From the NCBI GenBank assembly GCA_024684155.1, contig JAIKXK010000007.1:1-6691 (forward strand): a DNA stretch of 6,691 bases. The letters are read 5' to 3'. Below the pieces are notes generated by a model, which searched no databases, was not told the origin of the DNA, and saw only the letters and a list, made by a program, of their open reading frames with translations. The stretch comes from Lachnospiraceae bacterium. Lineage in GTDB: Bacteria > Bacillota > Clostridia > Lachnospirales > Lachnospiraceae. The stretch's first letter is position 1. Every line of letters begins with the position of its first letter. This document shows positions 5,380-6,691 of the stretch, piece after piece. The position numbers and the translations under genes were made by a program.

Positions 5380-5400
5380 GAACGGACTATTTTTGTCAAA

Positions 5401-5406
5401 AGGAGG
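5401..5406 (+). promoter_or_regulatory. Strong ribosome binding site that fixes a TTG start for RNase J
   Basis: AGGAGG, extended upstream as AAAAGGAGG, ends five bases before TTG at 5412. No ATG lies in frame near it until codon 22, which is inside the conserved GGLEQIGMN motif and thus too late. The TTG is therefore the start. Confidence 0.85.
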
Positions 5407-5411
5407 ATATT

Positions 5412-6691
5412 TTGAGTAAAACTAAAAATAGCAAATTGCGTATCATTCCCTTGGGAGGCTTAGAGCAGATTGGAATGAATATTACTGCCTTCGAATACGA
5501 AGACAGTATTATTGTTGTAGACTGTGGTTTATCTTTCCCAACAGATGATATGTTAGGTGTTGACCTTGTAATTCCTGATGTTTCCTACTTGTTAGAAAAC
5601 GAAGAAAAAGTAAAAGGTCTATTTATTACGCACGGACACGAGGATCATATTGGAGCAATCCCTTATGTATTAAAACAGTTAAATATGCCTATCTATGCTA
5701 CAAAGCTTACCATGGGTATTATTGAACATAAATTACAGGAACATAACTTGTCTTCTCAGGTAAGAAGAAAGGTTGTGAAATATGGACAGTCTATTAATCT
5801 TGGACCTTTCCGTGTGGAGTTTGTAAAAACGAATCACTCCATTCAGGATGCAGCAGCTTTTGCTATTTATACACCGGCAGGAGTTGTGTTCCATACAGGA
5901 GATTTCAAGGTAGACTACACACCAGTATTTGGAGATGCCATTGATTTACAGCGTATTGCTGAGATTGGAAAAAAAGGTGTCTTAGCTGTAATGTGTGATT
6001 CTACCAATGCAGAGAGACCTGGATTTACACAGTCAGAAAGAACGGTAGGAAAACAGTTTGATAATATTTTTGCAGAGAATACCAATACTCGAATTATCAT
6101 TGCAACCTTTGCTTCTAACGTAGATCGTGTTCAACAGATTATTAATTCTGCTTATAAATACGGTCGTAAGGTAGTAGTCGAGGGAAGAAGTATGGTAAAT
6201 ATTATTTCCACTGCCTCCGAACTTGGATATTTAAATATTCCAGAGAATACTTTAATTTCCATCGATGAATTAAAGAACTATCCAGATGAAAAGACAGTTC
6301 TTATTACTACAGGTTCTCAGGGTGAATCTATGGCAGCTTTGTCCCGAATGGCCAATGGTATGCATAGAAAAGTTTCTATTCAGCCGAATGATACGATTAT
6401 CTTTTCATCACATCCGATTCCTGGTAATGAAAAAGCGGTATCAAATGTTATGAATGAGTTATATCGTAAGGGTGCTAATGTCATTTTTCAGGATGTTCAT
6501 GTTTCCGGACATGCTTGTAAAGAAGAGATTAAGTTGATTTATACATTGCTTCAACCGAAATACTGTATACCGGTTCATGGTGAATATAAGCATTTAAAAG
6601 CACAGGAAGCTTTAGTAAAAGAACTTGGCTATACTTCAGATGACGTGTATATTCTTTCTTCTGGGGATGTATTAGAGTTAGATGAAGAAGC
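5412..6691 (+). CDS. rnjA: Ribonuclease J, metallo-beta-lactamase/beta-CASP family (3' end outside window)
   Basis: RNase J degrades and matures RNA in many Firmicutes, acting both as a 5'-to-3' exonuclease and as an endonuclease. From the TTG start, 426 complete codons are present before the window ends; the usual length is about 555, so the C-terminal domain is missing only because of the cut. LRIIPLGGLEQIGMN at 9-23 begins the lactamase fold. THGHEDH at 73-79 gives zinc ligands His74, His76, Asp78 and His79, with further ligands in NHSIQDA (His142), TGDF (Asp164) and PVHGEYKHL (His389). The beta-CASP region shows ATFASN at 231-236, FSSHPIPGNE at 331-340 and VHVSGHACKEE at 362-372. It may be co-transcribed with the DUF1292 gene 32 bases upstream, since no terminator lies between. 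The assignment to J1 or J2 is not secured, so the symbol is tentative. Confidence 0.93.
   Translation, partial: MSKTKNSKLRIIPLGGLEQIGMNITAFEYEDSIIVVDCGLSFPTDDMLGVDLVIPDVSYLLENEEKVKGLFITHGHEDHIGAIPYVLKQLNMPIYATKLTMGIIEHKLQEHNLSSQVRRKVVKYGQSINLGPFRVEFVKTNHSIQDAAAFAIYTPAGVVFHTGDFKVDYTPVFGDAIDLQRIAEIGKKGVLAVMCDSTNAERPGFTQSERTVGKQFDNIFAENTNTRIIIATFASNVDRVQQIINSAYKYGRKVVVEGRSMVNIISTASELGYLNIPENTLISIDELKNYPDEKTVLITTGSQGESMAALSRMANGMHRKVSIQPNDTIIFSSHPIPGNEKAVSNVMNELYRKGANVIFQDVHVSGHACKEEIKLIYTLLQPKYCIPVHGEYKHLKAQEALVKELGYTSDDVYILSSGDVLELDEE

Noticed and set aside
5085..5399. Minus-strand ORF of 104 residues, very rich in serine
   Set aside because: It is the antisense shadow of the acidic DUF1292 gene: GAA and GAT runs read as TTC/ATC or Ser codons on the other strand. 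It has no ribosome site and no family resemblance.
5915..6100. Minus-strand 61-residue ORF inside the RNase J gene
   Set aside because: Shadow of a conserved coding region, with no ribosome site.
1..6691. Mobile element, CRISPR array, tRNA or rRNA gene, or an undescribed defence or biosynthetic system
   Set aside because: There are no repeat arrays, transposase or integrase motifs, attachment-site duplications or structural RNA signatures. All sizeable ORFs belong to recognised conserved families in an ordinary chromosomal order.

Overview
This AT-rich window looks like core chromosome from an anaerobic Firmicute of the Clostridia, most likely Lachnospiraceae. The evidence is the gene families, the strong AGGAGG-type ribosome sites and the gene order (prmA tail, class V cysteine desulfurase, thiI, small HPr-like gene, mtaB, ireB, ruvX, DUF1292 gene, RNase J). 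Species cannot be named from the sequence alone. I see no mobile elements, CRISPR arrays, rRNA or tRNA genes.

Layout. Positions 1-147 are the 3' end of prmA. A 103-base gap holds a candidate promoter and a perfect 18-bp palindrome. Next come a cysteine desulfurase (251-1405) and, after a 131-base AT-rich leader with hairpins, thiI (1537-2718). A small minus-strand HPr-like gene (2715-2942) meets thiI tail to tail, with the stop codons sharing four bases. Its rho-independent terminator lies inside the 3' coding end of thiI. A divergent spacer with an 8-bp inverted repeat precedes mtaB (3025-4347). A good promoter overlapping the end of mtaB starts a tight cluster of ireB (4398-4661), ruvX (4668-5096), a DUF1292 gene (5110-5379) and RNase J (from a TTG at 5412, cut by the window end).

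How the genes fit together. The first half is mainly tRNA sulfur modification. The desulfurase supplies persulfide sulfur, a rhodanese-less ThiI makes 4-thiouridine at tRNA position 8, and MtaB, a radical-SAM Fe-S enzyme, makes ms2t6A at position 37. The HPr-like protein has lost the catalytic histidine region but keeps the regulatory serine motif, as in Crh. The second half pairs a Ser/Thr-kinase target controlling envelope synthesis (IreB/ReoM family) with RuvX, an acidic protein of unknown function and the main 5' exonuclease/endonuclease of RNA decay.

Nothing here looks like a wholly new system. The most interesting points are regulatory: the antisense terminator written into thiI codons, the Crh-like protein lying antisense between two tRNA-modification genes, and the palindromes at the promoters.
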